Of a stretch of DNA of 64,000 bases, positions 9,205 to 16,565 are shown piece after piece. This DNA is from Aeoliella sp052161615 (GTDB taxonomy: Bacteria > Planctomycetota > Planctomycetia > Pirellulales > Lacipirellulaceae): positions 2,790,001-2,854,000 of the forward strand of contig NZ_CP197417.1 in NCBI RefSeq assembly GCF_052161615.1, read 5' to 3'. Each line of letters opens with the position of its first letter. The stretch's first letter is position 1. A program made the translations under genes and the position numbers. The notes below the pieces were generated by a model. The model made no database searches. It worked only from the letters and a program-made list of their open reading frames with translations, and was not told where the DNA came from.

Positions 9205-10308
9205 TCAGTCGGCCATGAACCGGCCGTCGCTCACCAGCGTTTCTTCACCGGTCGAGGTCTTTAGCACGAGCGTCGGCCCATACACCAGGTAGTCCTGGTG
9301 ATACGGCACGCTCACTTTGCCGCCGAAGCCGGCGTTGTCGCCCACCGCTAAGTGAATAGTGCCAAGCACTTTCTCGGATTCGAGCACACTGTCGCAGGGC
9401 TTGGCTTTCTCATTCGTGCCGACGCCGAGCTCGGCCAAGTTTCGGGCGAGTGGGTACGCAGCGAAGATGTCGGCGAGCGATTTGGCGAACGGGGGATCGC
9501 CGACCACGTCGACGAGCTCGCCCTTGGCGAAACGGAAGTCCCACTTGCCCGGGTCTTCGGGCGGACCCACCGAAAGTTCGCCTTCGGCCGTGCCTTCGAT
9601 CGGCGCGATGAAACCTTCGCCGCCAGGAAGGTTGCCGAACTGCCCCGGCTTGTTGATGATGCCGGTGTCGGCGGTCCCTTCGCGGCCCTTGAGCGAGAAT
9701 CGCATGACGCGACCGCCGGCGCTATGTACCTCGGCCTCGGTTGCGCGGGTAAGTGCTTCGGCTGCCGCGATGCTGCGACGTTCCACCATGTCCCAATCGG
9801 CGGTCATGACGCCCGAGAACATCTCAAGCTCGACGCCAGGCATCGTCGCGGCGCGAACTCGTTCGCTGCCAGTCAGAATGCGGCGGAAATTCGTGTGCGA
9901 AATGCTCGATGCCGAAAGCACCAGCACGACATCGACGATGTCGCTGCCCGCTTGAAGAAACTCTTGCAGCTTGGCGACTTCTTCGGCCGTAATCGTCTTG
10001 TTGAGCAGTTTGTCCTTCAGCCCCATCTCATCGAGATACGGCACAAAGCCACCAGGGTACACAGCCTCGAACACCGAAATTGGCGGCTCGGCACCCGACT
10101 TTTGCCCGCCAGGGTAGGTGGCGATTCGGGTCTCGATGCCCCGCGCGTTGGCGTGTTGCTGGATATGCTCAGCGAGCGCGATTCGCGTGGGCACTTCGGC
10201 GGTCGCAGTCTTGAACGGCGCATCGTCGGTCACTATCGCCAGTCGCTCTCCTTCACGACAAGCAAGGTTCACATCGAGCAGCGAGGCAATGGCTTTTTCA
10301 AACGGCAT
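9205..10308 (-). CDS. M29-family aminopeptidase
   Basis: About 367 residues from the internal Met whose codon is 10306-10308; the longer frame would run 50 nt into the upstream gene. The sequence fits the thermophilic metallo-aminopeptidase (M29, AmpS/PepS) family: a late GxVEGDIFPLNxxxG-like block appears as GELVDVVGDP, then ELGVGTNEKAK, ESEKVLGTIHLAVGDNAGFGG, and a final PYHQDYLVYGPTL; these carry the Glu, His and Asp metal ligands expected near the C terminus. It is cytoplasmic and would cleave N-terminal residues from peptides. It lies 31 nt after the SelA-like gene, so co-transcription is likely. Confidence 0.85.
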   Translation of the reverse strand: MPFEKAIASLLDVNLACREGERLAIVTDDAPFKTATAEVPTRIALAEHIQQHANARGIETRIATYPGGQKSGAEPPISVFEAVYPGGFVPYLDEMGLKDKLLNKTITAEEVAKLQEFLQAGSDIVDVVLVLSASSISHTNFRRILTGSERVRAATMPGVELEMFSGVMTADWDMVERRSIAAAEALTRATEAEVHSAGGRVMRFSLKGREGTADTGIINKPGQFGNLPGGEGFIAPIEGTAEGELSVGPPEDPGKWDFRFAKGELVDVVGDPPFAKSLADIFAAYPLARNLAELGVGTNEKAKPCDSVLESEKVLGTIHLAVGDNAGFGGKVSVPYHQDYLVYGPTLVLKTSTGEETLVSDGRFMAD

Positions 10309-10339
10309 ATCTAGTTGGTCCTGTTGTTGGGTGAGAATT

Positions 10340-11758
10340 CTATTCGTTGTGCGGCGCAGCATCGGTTGAGGGGCTATCAGAAACTGCATAGTGCACCGCT
10401 TCAGACTTCGGCGTCCCGAACGCCGCCACTAGCGCTATGTCATCCGAGGGTGCGACCGTGCGGAGATCAAGCACCACGCGATCGCCTTGCCAATTGCCCC
10501 GCACCTGCGGCCGCGCGTCTTCAAGCTGTCGCTTGAGGCGCGCGAGGTGATCGCCGGCACACAACACGTTGACGCCGAACGACGGAAGCGGCCGGGTCGC
10601 GCCCATGTCGTCGCCGGCCGCGATCTCGACCGGTGCTGCTGATAGGATCCCCTGCTCTGCCGCGATCTGCGCAGCCATGCGTTCGGCCCGGGTCTGCAGA
10701 TTGAGCAGCGGTGTCGAGAGGAGCGACAGTGTAGGTATCGACGTCGCCGCGCGGTCGGGTGTTCGCCACAGGGTGAGCGTCGCTGCCAGGACGTTCTCAA
10801 CCAGCGGATCGACGCTCACTACGGAGGACAAAGGCAAATGTGTCAATTTCTCTACCGCATCGCGGCGACCAATGGCCAGTCCGCAACGCGGACCGCCCGT
10901 ATACCCGTCACCCCGTGCGATGACGAGCGCTGTTCCTGAAGCGACGCTCTGCGACGCCGTCACCACGTCAATCGCGATACTTTCACCAAGCGGCACGAGC
11001 GGCCCGCGACCGATATGGTGGATGACCTTCGCGCCGAACTCGCCGGCGAGTTTCACGATGGTCCCCAGCTCAGGCCGACATGTTTGTCCGCGCAGTGCAT
11101 GGGGCAGCGCTTCGACGCGAAGCACCACTCCCGCGCCGGCTTCGAGCGCCTGGCGATAGTCGCCCTCCGACACCGAATCGGTCGCACCGACTTCCACCAA
11201 TGTCGTCCCCGCTTGCTTCGCGAGGTCGGTCAGCCGGATGCAGCCATCCATGGTGCCGAGTTCACCACGCGCGACGACAATCGGTTTACCTTCGGCGAGC
11301 GCCGAGAGCGCGACCAACAAGGCACCCGCAGAGGTTCCGTACACACGGGCTGCCTGAGCACCCGTTAGCTCCGCGGCAATCGTTCCCGCCGCGTCCGCTC
11401 CGCGGGCGTGGTAATGAAGGGCACCGGTCGTGAGGGCGGCTAGCGCCTCGTCGGCGAGTGGCGGACCTGACAATCCCGCGGGCCAAAGCTCCCCGGTGGC
11501 GTTCACGACTTCTGGGACATCGGTGGAGTGCCGCCCAAGAATGAACCTCGCCGCGCGATCCGCCAGTTCGCCTATCGACGGAATCGGAGCATCGAGCGCC
11601 CGCCGACTCACCTCGCGCCGCATCCGCTCGACGAACTGCTTTACCCCCGCGGTGACCTCCATCTCCTGCACACGGTCGACAAGCCCCTTAATCCGTGGGT
11701 TCTCTAGCAGATCACTGACCGACGGTAGGCGATTGAGCAGATCGTTCGGCGATTTCAT
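10340..11758 (-). CDS. SelA-like fold-type I PLP-enzyme homologue lacking the PLP lysine
   Basis: A 472-residue protein aligning along its whole length with L-seryl-tRNA(Sec) selenium transferase: N-terminal helix region, VVNATG (residues about 84-89, for INATGV), GKPIVVARGEL (about 157-166), LVEVGATDSVSEGDYRQA, and a C-terminal WQGDRVVLDLRTV (for xDGRLWLDLR). However, in the PLP site, where SelA has GDKLLGGPQAG, this protein has GDGYTGGPRCG: Gly285 replaces the Schiff-base lysine. A canonical SelA is therefore unlikely. It is probably cotranscribed with the following aminopeptidase gene. No SelB, SelD or tRNA(Sec) gene lies in the window. The present role is unknown. Confidence 0.8.
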   Translation of the reverse strand: MKSPNDLLNRLPSVSDLLENPRIKGLVDRVQEMEVTAGVKQFVERMRREVSRRALDAPIPSIGELADRAARFILGRHSTDVPEVVNATGELWPAGLSGPPLADEALAALTTGALHYHARGADAAGTIAAELTGAQAARVYGTSAGALLVALSALAEGKPIVVARGELGTMDGCIRLTDLAKQAGTTLVEVGATDSVSEGDYRQALEAGAGVVLRVEALPHALRGQTCRPELGTIVKLAGEFGAKVIHHIGRGPLVPLGESIAIDVVTASQSVASGTALVIARGDGYTGGPRCGLAIGRRDAVEKLTHLPLSSVVSVDPLVENVLAATLTLWRTPDRAATSIPTLSLLSTPLLNLQTRAERMAAQIAAEQGILSAAPVEIAAGDDMGATRPLPSFGVNVLCAGDHLARLKRQLEDARPQVRGNWQGDRVVLDLRTVAPSDDIALVAAFGTPKSEAVHYAVSDSPSTDAAPHNE

Positions 11759-11794
11759 GGCGGGGTCTCCAAGACAAAGGGCAATTTGTCCTAG

Positions 11795-11828
11795 GAGTTT
11801 ACCACAGAACCGAGTTTACCACAGAACC
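11795..11828. repeat. Tandem 17-bp direct repeat
   Basis: Two abutting perfect copies of a 17-bp unit beginning GAGTTTACCACAG, at 11795-11811 and 11812-11828, in the 203-nt gap between the SelA-like gene and the BlaR1-like gene. It lies just upstream of the SelA-like start (37 nt), so it could be a regulatory or slippage-prone site. Confidence 0.7.
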
Positions 11829-11844
11829 CAGATCTCCCCCAACT

Positions 11845-11925
11845 AGCCGGTCCGCCACGCGGGCCGCGAAAAGTTAGACGGCGCATTATCAGTCAGGTCC
11901 GGGGTCGGGGACGACCCGGCTCACC
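11845..11925. repeat. Dispersed ~80-bp intergenic repeat, copy 1
   Basis: An 80-bp block with few differences from 16455-16535. Both contain ACGCGGGCCGCGAAA, a TATCAGT element and a final GGTCCGGGGTCGG...ACCCGGCTC. The end can fold into a GC stem (GGTCG paired to CGACC). It sits in an intergenic gap between same-strand genes, in the same orientation as copy 2. Confidence 0.8.
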
Positions 11926-11961
11926 GAAGGGCTTTTAGCGCTGCTACTGAGCGGTCACGAA

Positions 11962-14900
11962 TTACGGAGTAATCACCACTTCTTCTGCCAGCTCCTCGCC
12001 GGCCTTCAAATCGACGGTCCGCGATGTTCCTGCCGGGGCCATTTCGGCCTGCAACCAGAAAGGTTCGGCTTGGATCAAATTCTCTCCGGGCTGGATGAAC
12101 TTCAATTCGTATCGGCCTTCGTCATCGGTCCGCACTTCGGGATTGTAGTATCGATTGTCGAGCTTGTTCGTCGGCACCGCGCGGACGAGTGTTTGCGCGA
12201 TCGGCTCGCCAGCCGCATTGAGAACTCGCCCCCGAACCGTAGCACCCCGAGTGAGTCGCAATTCTACACTTTCTATTTCCTGGCCCGGTGACGTCGAGAA
12301 GGGCTCGCCAGTGGCATTGGCCCAGTTGCGCCATTCGTTGTACTTGCCGTCATGGGCGATCAAGTTGTAGACAACCCCGCCCGACGCCGGGAGTTTGGCC
12401 TCAAACTTACCGTCGTCGTCGGTCGTGTAGCTGAATCGCGTGTCGCCTGTCAGCGAGTTCCCGCTCCCCGTCTTGGCGGGAGCGACCGTTGCCCCGACAA
12501 CAGGGTTACCATCGGGATCGACCACTCGACCACGAACGATCGCCGCTTTCTCAAGCCAGATAGTAACAGCCTCGGACGGTGCATCCGTATTCTGCAAGTC
12601 AAACTCCAGGTCGTCGAAGTTCCGTTGGAACTCTCCAGGCTTGGTGTCTTTGCGTTGATACTCGTTGGCCGCTTGGGCACTCCACCAGCGAACATAATCG
12701 CCAGCTCCCCACGATCGATATCGATCCGTTCCCTTGGCAGTGACTTGAAACTCAAACTTGCCGGGGAACATCCCGTGAATCTCAAGAATGCCATCTTCCC
12801 CCGACGTGCCCTCGATTCCCTTGTTTCGCCAATTCCAGAGGGTGATGTCCTTCACGGGCTCACTGGATTCGCTGTCGAGTATCTTCGCGCGGAACGTCAG
12901 TCCTTGCTGGAGTGCAATGTTATTCTCAAGATGCTGTTCAGCGAGAAGTTGCAAGCCATCTTGCCTAGAAACAAAACCTTCTGGGCCACGCACTTGAACC
13001 CGATAGGTATCGGGTTCGAGTAGTAGTTTATACCTACCCGCGTCGTCGGAGCGGGTGGCGGTTTGCACTTCGCCGATGATTCCATTGGGATTCTCGAAGG
13101 GACCTCGTTCTGCCCGCACCTCAACATTCGCGACGGGCTTGCCGTCTGGGTCGGTCACCATTCCCTCCATCCAGGTATCGTTGTCGAGTCGCACGACCCA
13201 ATTGCGAGTTCCGGCCTCCTTGGACACGAAGTATCGTGGGCAGTAACCTGCCTTGGTGAACTCAATCTCGACTGCCTCGCGCGGAGTAAAGCCGGTTAGT
13301 TGGAAGCGCCCTTCAGCGTCGGTGGTGGTTTCGTTGCCGGGATGCCAGGTCCAGGCATCGACATCGACTCCAGGCAGAGGCTTACCATCAGGGCCCAGCA
13401 CGATTCCCGCCACCGCCGTGGCATCTTCAGGATTGTCCTCGCCTTCCTCCTCGGATAGCACCTCTCCGTCCGTGCCAATTAGGGTGTCGCCCTTTGCCTC
13501 CAGAATCATTTCACGGAGTGCCGTCTCACCCGAAACGAGGGGCACGGTCCATAGCCTCATCGCGCTGGTTGGCAGGCCCGCGAAGAGTACGTCACTGGTT
13601 GGCAGTTGGTAGTCGTCATGAACGCAGACTCCCATGCAATTGGCCGTTGGGGGTAGATTGAGCAGCACCACTCGCCCTTGTTCGTCGCTTACGCCGCCGT
13701 ACGGAGTTGTATCAAGGTGAATGGGAGCTCGATGCGCGTCGGGGTTGAGAAGGTACTCTTTGGACGAAGTACGAGGATGTGCGAACAGGGTGCTGCCACC
13801 ATTATTCCAAACAATGTTTGGGCAGAGTTGGGCTTTGACGCCCGCGATGGGTTCACCGGCCAAATTCTTGAAGCTTAGGATGACTTCCGCCGACGGGCTC
13901 ATCAAGAGATTGTGCCGCACCTCTTCCGGACGTAGATGAACAACCTGCGGTTTCGGAGTTTCCGTACCATTGCTCCAACCACCGGGCGGAGTCGAAACAT
14001 AGCCGTCGCACACGCCGACCATCTGTGCAACCTCGCCCTCATCGCAAGGCAGCGAATCGAACACGAAGGTACCGTCTTCGGCGATGCTGGCAGTATCGCT
14101 CCATTCTCCCCCACTTGTTGTGATCACCTTAGCAACCACGTAACCATTCTTCACCGGCCGAGGCACGATTTCGTCGACTGTGCCTACGAGTTTTGTCCCG
14201 GGGTGAAGCTGAGTCGTCGCTTGTACCGTTTCGCCCACCTTTGGCGTTATGCTTATCAAGGGGCTAAACTGTGCGACCCCTTGCTCTGGCAGGTAGACCA
14301 CGCGCAGACTGCGTTTTTCTGCCGCGAGCACTTCTGACCGAATTGTTCCAGGCTCTACCGGCTGTCCGTTTTGCTTTCCCCAGCCATCCAGCACTGCAAA
14401 CAGTCGACCGACCGGAACGCTTCCATCCGCTAGCTTGGCGGTGGCTTTGATCCGTCCCCCAGCTTTCAGCACCACCGTGGGATTGGGCGACTCGACCGCA
14501 AGCTCGGTGTCGTCGTTGGCAAAGTCAGGGTGCGCTGCATCGACGATTAGCACCGATGTTCGTTTGCGTTCCAACACGTACTTCGGATACACCACCGACA
14601 CTTTGCCTGCTGCATCGGTTCGATAGGTTTTCCAAGTGGGCCGGCCCGGGGAACCCTCGTACCAGCCATACCAGCTTCCGTCGTTGGGAGCCCGCAAGCC
14701 CGAAGGACTAACCTCTGCCCCTTCAATCGGGTTTCCCCTTTCATCGACCACACGAAGGTGAAGAGTCGCGGTCGGAATCTTGGCGGTAGCTTTCTCGCCT
14801 TCGGTGTCCTTCACTTCTCCGACGGCAGGCTTGATTTCATCGGCCATTGCCTCGCCAGGTCGAACCGTGAGCAAACTGAGGGCGAAGGCAGTGGATAGAC

Positions 14901-15930
14901 ACAGCGCAACCGCGGCAACCTTCCACCCTCGCGAACAATTTTGAAGAACCGTCATCCGTTCGTCGAGCAGCACGGCGATGCGGCGTCGTAGTTGGCTCCT
15001 CGTTTCCCACAGCCCGACCGCTCCCGCCAGCGTTGGAAGCTTGTGCGCATGGAGTTCGCGAGCCCAGCCCACGAGTTGTTTGGCGTAGTCCGTTCGGCTG
15101 GTGAGGTCGGCGGCCGCGGCGTCGGCGAGCATTTCCTGGTCGAGCCGCACGCGACGGCGCAGCAGCCAATAGAGCGGATGAGCCCATAGAACAATCATGA
15201 AGCACCGCAGCGTCGCAACCATCCACAAATCGCCGTGGCGAAGGTGAGCCAGCTCGTGGGCGAGCATCGATCGCACGGCGAGACCATCGTGGTTGGTATA
15301 AACTTCGGGTAACAAGATGGTGGGACGCCGGAGTCCGAGCGCTACTGCCGTACCCACCTGACTACTCAGACGGAGCCGCGGCAACGCACCATCGTCGCCC
15401 GCAAGTGCCGCCAGAAGCCGCTCCATTTCCGGCGGCGCTGGGACCGAAGCACCGACCAATCGATGGGTTTGCCACGCGCCAAGAAGTAGCCATAGGAGCG
15501 CGGCCGTGGATCCTAGAACGAGAGAAACGAAAAGTAGGGGCGCGAAGTCGATCTCGCGAACTCTGGGCGGTTCCACCTTCGTTTGCTTGGGGCTAGGAGC
15601 GAACTCTAGCGTCGGGATGTTCTGCGACACATGGCCCCCGGTGGGTGCCGACAGTGGAATAGGTTGAATAGTGGGATCGGGCGGGACCACTTCTGGAGTG
15701 GCAGGGATGGTATTCGTCACCGGTCGAGAGAGTGACACTTTCGTCCAGTTGGGAAGAGCTAACAGGCCGCCGAGCAAAAACAAACCGCCAACTGCCGCCC
15801 AGGCCAGACCGAGGCGTCGTGCCGGCTGGCGAACGAACATGCCGGCCAAGAGCACCAGCGCCAGAAGCAACGTGGAGAAGAGGTAGTAGTCGGCAAACCA
15901 TTGCAGCACAGCGTCGATCATGGTGGTCAT
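11962..15930 (-). CDS. Giant BlaR1-like M56 metallopeptidase sensor with carboxypeptidase-regulatory-like repeats
   Basis: A 1322-residue protein. The N-terminal about 350 residues resemble BlaR1/MecR1: membrane helices at about 18-32, 45-60, 130-150 and 340-355, and a zinc site HELAHLRHGDLW (His225, Glu226, His229) preceding further helices. The remainder, about 900 residues, is extracytoplasmic and consists of repeated beta-sandwich units resembling carboxypeptidase-regulatory/CnaB-like domains (recurrent GxVxDPDGKPVxxVxVxA motifs, e.g. about residues 810, 900, 1130, 1240). The family senses an envelope signal and cleaves a repressor. It starts 14 nt from the BlaI-type repressor gene, on the same strand. 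This tail is much longer than in BlaR1 of about 600 residues. Confidence 0.88.
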   Translation of the reverse strand: MTTMIDAVLQWFADYYLFSTLLLALVLLAGMFVRQPARRLGLAWAAVGGLFLLGGLLALPNWTKVSLSRPVTNTIPATPEVVPPDPTIQPIPLSAPTGGHVSQNIPTLEFAPSPKQTKVEPPRVREIDFAPLLFVSLVLGSTAALLWLLLGAWQTHRLVGASVPAPPEMERLLAALAGDDGALPRLRLSSQVGTAVALGLRRPTILLPEVYTNHDGLAVRSMLAHELAHLRHGDLWMVATLRCFMIVLWAHPLYWLLRRRVRLDQEMLADAAAADLTSRTDYAKQLVGWARELHAHKLPTLAGAVGLWETRSQLRRRIAVLLDERMTVLQNCSRGWKVAAVALCLSTAFALSLLTVRPGEAMADEIKPAVGEVKDTEGEKATAKIPTATLHLRVVDERGNPIEGAEVSPSGLRAPNDGSWYGWYEGSPGRPTWKTYRTDAAGKVSVVYPKYVLERKRTSVLIVDAAHPDFANDDTELAVESPNPTVVLKAGGRIKATAKLADGSVPVGRLFAVLDGWGKQNGQPVEPGTIRSEVLAAEKRSLRVVYLPEQGVAQFSPLISITPKVGETVQATTQLHPGTKLVGTVDEIVPRPVKNGYVVAKVITTSGGEWSDTASIAEDGTFVFDSLPCDEGEVAQMVGVCDGYVSTPPGGWSNGTETPKPQVVHLRPEEVRHNLLMSPSAEVILSFKNLAGEPIAGVKAQLCPNIVWNNGGSTLFAHPRTSSKEYLLNPDAHRAPIHLDTTPYGGVSDEQGRVVLLNLPPTANCMGVCVHDDYQLPTSDVLFAGLPTSAMRLWTVPLVSGETALREMILEAKGDTLIGTDGEVLSEEEGEDNPEDATAVAGIVLGPDGKPLPGVDVDAWTWHPGNETTTDAEGRFQLTGFTPREAVEIEFTKAGYCPRYFVSKEAGTRNWVVRLDNDTWMEGMVTDPDGKPVANVEVRAERGPFENPNGIIGEVQTATRSDDAGRYKLLLEPDTYRVQVRGPEGFVSRQDGLQLLAEQHLENNIALQQGLTFRAKILDSESSEPVKDITLWNWRNKGIEGTSGEDGILEIHGMFPGKFEFQVTAKGTDRYRSWGAGDYVRWWSAQAANEYQRKDTKPGEFQRNFDDLEFDLQNTDAPSEAVTIWLEKAAIVRGRVVDPDGNPVVGATVAPAKTGSGNSLTGDTRFSYTTDDDGKFEAKLPASGGVVYNLIAHDGKYNEWRNWANATGEPFSTSPGQEIESVELRLTRGATVRGRVLNAAGEPIAQTLVRAVPTNKLDNRYYNPEVRTDDEGRYELKFIQPGENLIQAEPFWLQAEMAPAGTSRTVDLKAGEELAEEVVITP

Positions 15931-15944
15931 GAGAAGACTCCTTG

Positions 15945-16334
15945 CTATTTGCGGCGTTTGGAGACCCGGGCCTTAGCGATCATCGCTTCCAATTGGTCGA
16001 GTTCGGCGGAAGTAAGCCGTTTGCCTTCGATCGCATGGACTAGGTATTCGTCGACGGCACCATCGAATACGCGATCGAGAAACTTGCTCGCGATCTGGCG
16101 GAACGTCTTTCGTTGCTCGACGAGGGGGAGATAGATGTAGGCCTTGCCCTCCTGGCGATGGGTGACCAGACCCTTCTGTTCCATGACCTGAAACAGGCTG
16201 AGCACCGTCGTGTACGCGAGCGGCTCCCCCGCCGAGTTGAGGTCGTCGTACACTTGGCGAACCGTGGCTTCGCCCCGCTTCCAAAGCACTTTTAGTGCTT
16301 CGAGCTCGCGGTCAGTTGGTTCTGTATCTGCCAT
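15945..16334 (-). CDS. BlaI/MecI/CopY-family transcriptional repressor
   Basis: About 129 residues from the Met at 16332-16334; the longer frame has no family similarity upstream. It is a winged helix protein: PTDRELEALKVLWKRGEATVRQVYDDL, then YTTVLSLFQVMEQKGLVTHRQEGKAYIY, which is the hallmark of BlaI/MecI. A C-terminal dimerisation half follows. Repression is presumed to be relieved by cleavage by the BlaR1-like protein encoded 14 nt downstream. Two inverted repeats lie 33-85 nt upstream, one within a sigma70-like promoter, as expected for autoregulation. Confidence 0.93.
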   Translation of the reverse strand: MADTEPTDRELEALKVLWKRGEATVRQVYDDLNSAGEPLAYTTVLSLFQVMEQKGLVTHRQEGKAYIYLPLVEQRKTFRQIASKFLDRVFDGAVDEYLVHAIEGKRLTSAELDQLEAMIAKARVSKRRK

Positions 16335-16366
16335 CGAGAAAATCTCCCAGTAGGCGATCGCATTGC

Positions 16367-16388
16367 ATCTACTGGACGAGCCGTAGAT
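16367..16388. promoter_or_regulatory. Candidate BlaI-type operator 2
   Basis: An inverted repeat with arms ATCTACTGG (16367-16375) and CCGTAGAT (16381-16388), 5 nt apart, an imperfect copy of operator 1. It lies downstream of the predicted promoter, in the leader of the repressor gene, where a bound repressor could add a roadblock. Confidence 0.6.
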
Positions 16389-16396
16389 CGAACGTG

Positions 16397-16424
16397 ATTC
16401 TACTGGTTGAGCAGTAGATGTCAA
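16397..16424 (-). promoter_or_regulatory. Promoter with BlaI-type operator 1
   Basis: On the minus strand, TTGACA (16424-16419), a 16-nt spacer and TAGAAT (16402-16397) make a near-consensus sigma70 promoter for the repressor/sensor pair. The spacer is filled by a perfect 7-bp inverted repeat, TCTACTG-CTCAAC-CAGTAGA (16399-16418), and its right arm overlaps the -10. A BlaI-like repressor bound here would block the promoter directly. Confidence 0.75.
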
Positions 16425-16454
16425 TGGAAATTGAAAGAGAACGACTCTATTCAA

Positions 16455-16535
16455 TAGCCGGACCGCAACGCGGGCCGCGAAAGGTTAGACTGCGCAGTAT
16501 CAGTTAGGTCCGGGGTCGGCGAGGACCCGGCTCGC
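16455..16535. repeat. Dispersed ~80-bp intergenic repeat, copy 2
   Basis: Second copy of the repeat at 11845-11925, in the gap between the BlaI gene and the AAA+ ATPase, with substitutions concentrated in the middle. The conserved stem-forming end is retained with GTCCGGGGTCGGCGAGGACC. Confidence 0.8.
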
Positions 16536-16565
16536 ACCAATAGCGCCGACGGAACGCATTCCGAT

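Noticed and set aside
9352..10314. 320-codon plus-strand ORF over the aminopeptidase
   Set aside because: Antisense to M29 aminopeptidase; residue bias of an antisense shadow.
10340..11758. Calling this a true selenocysteine synthase
   Set aside because: The lysine that binds PLP is replaced by glycine, and no selenocysteine machinery lies nearby.
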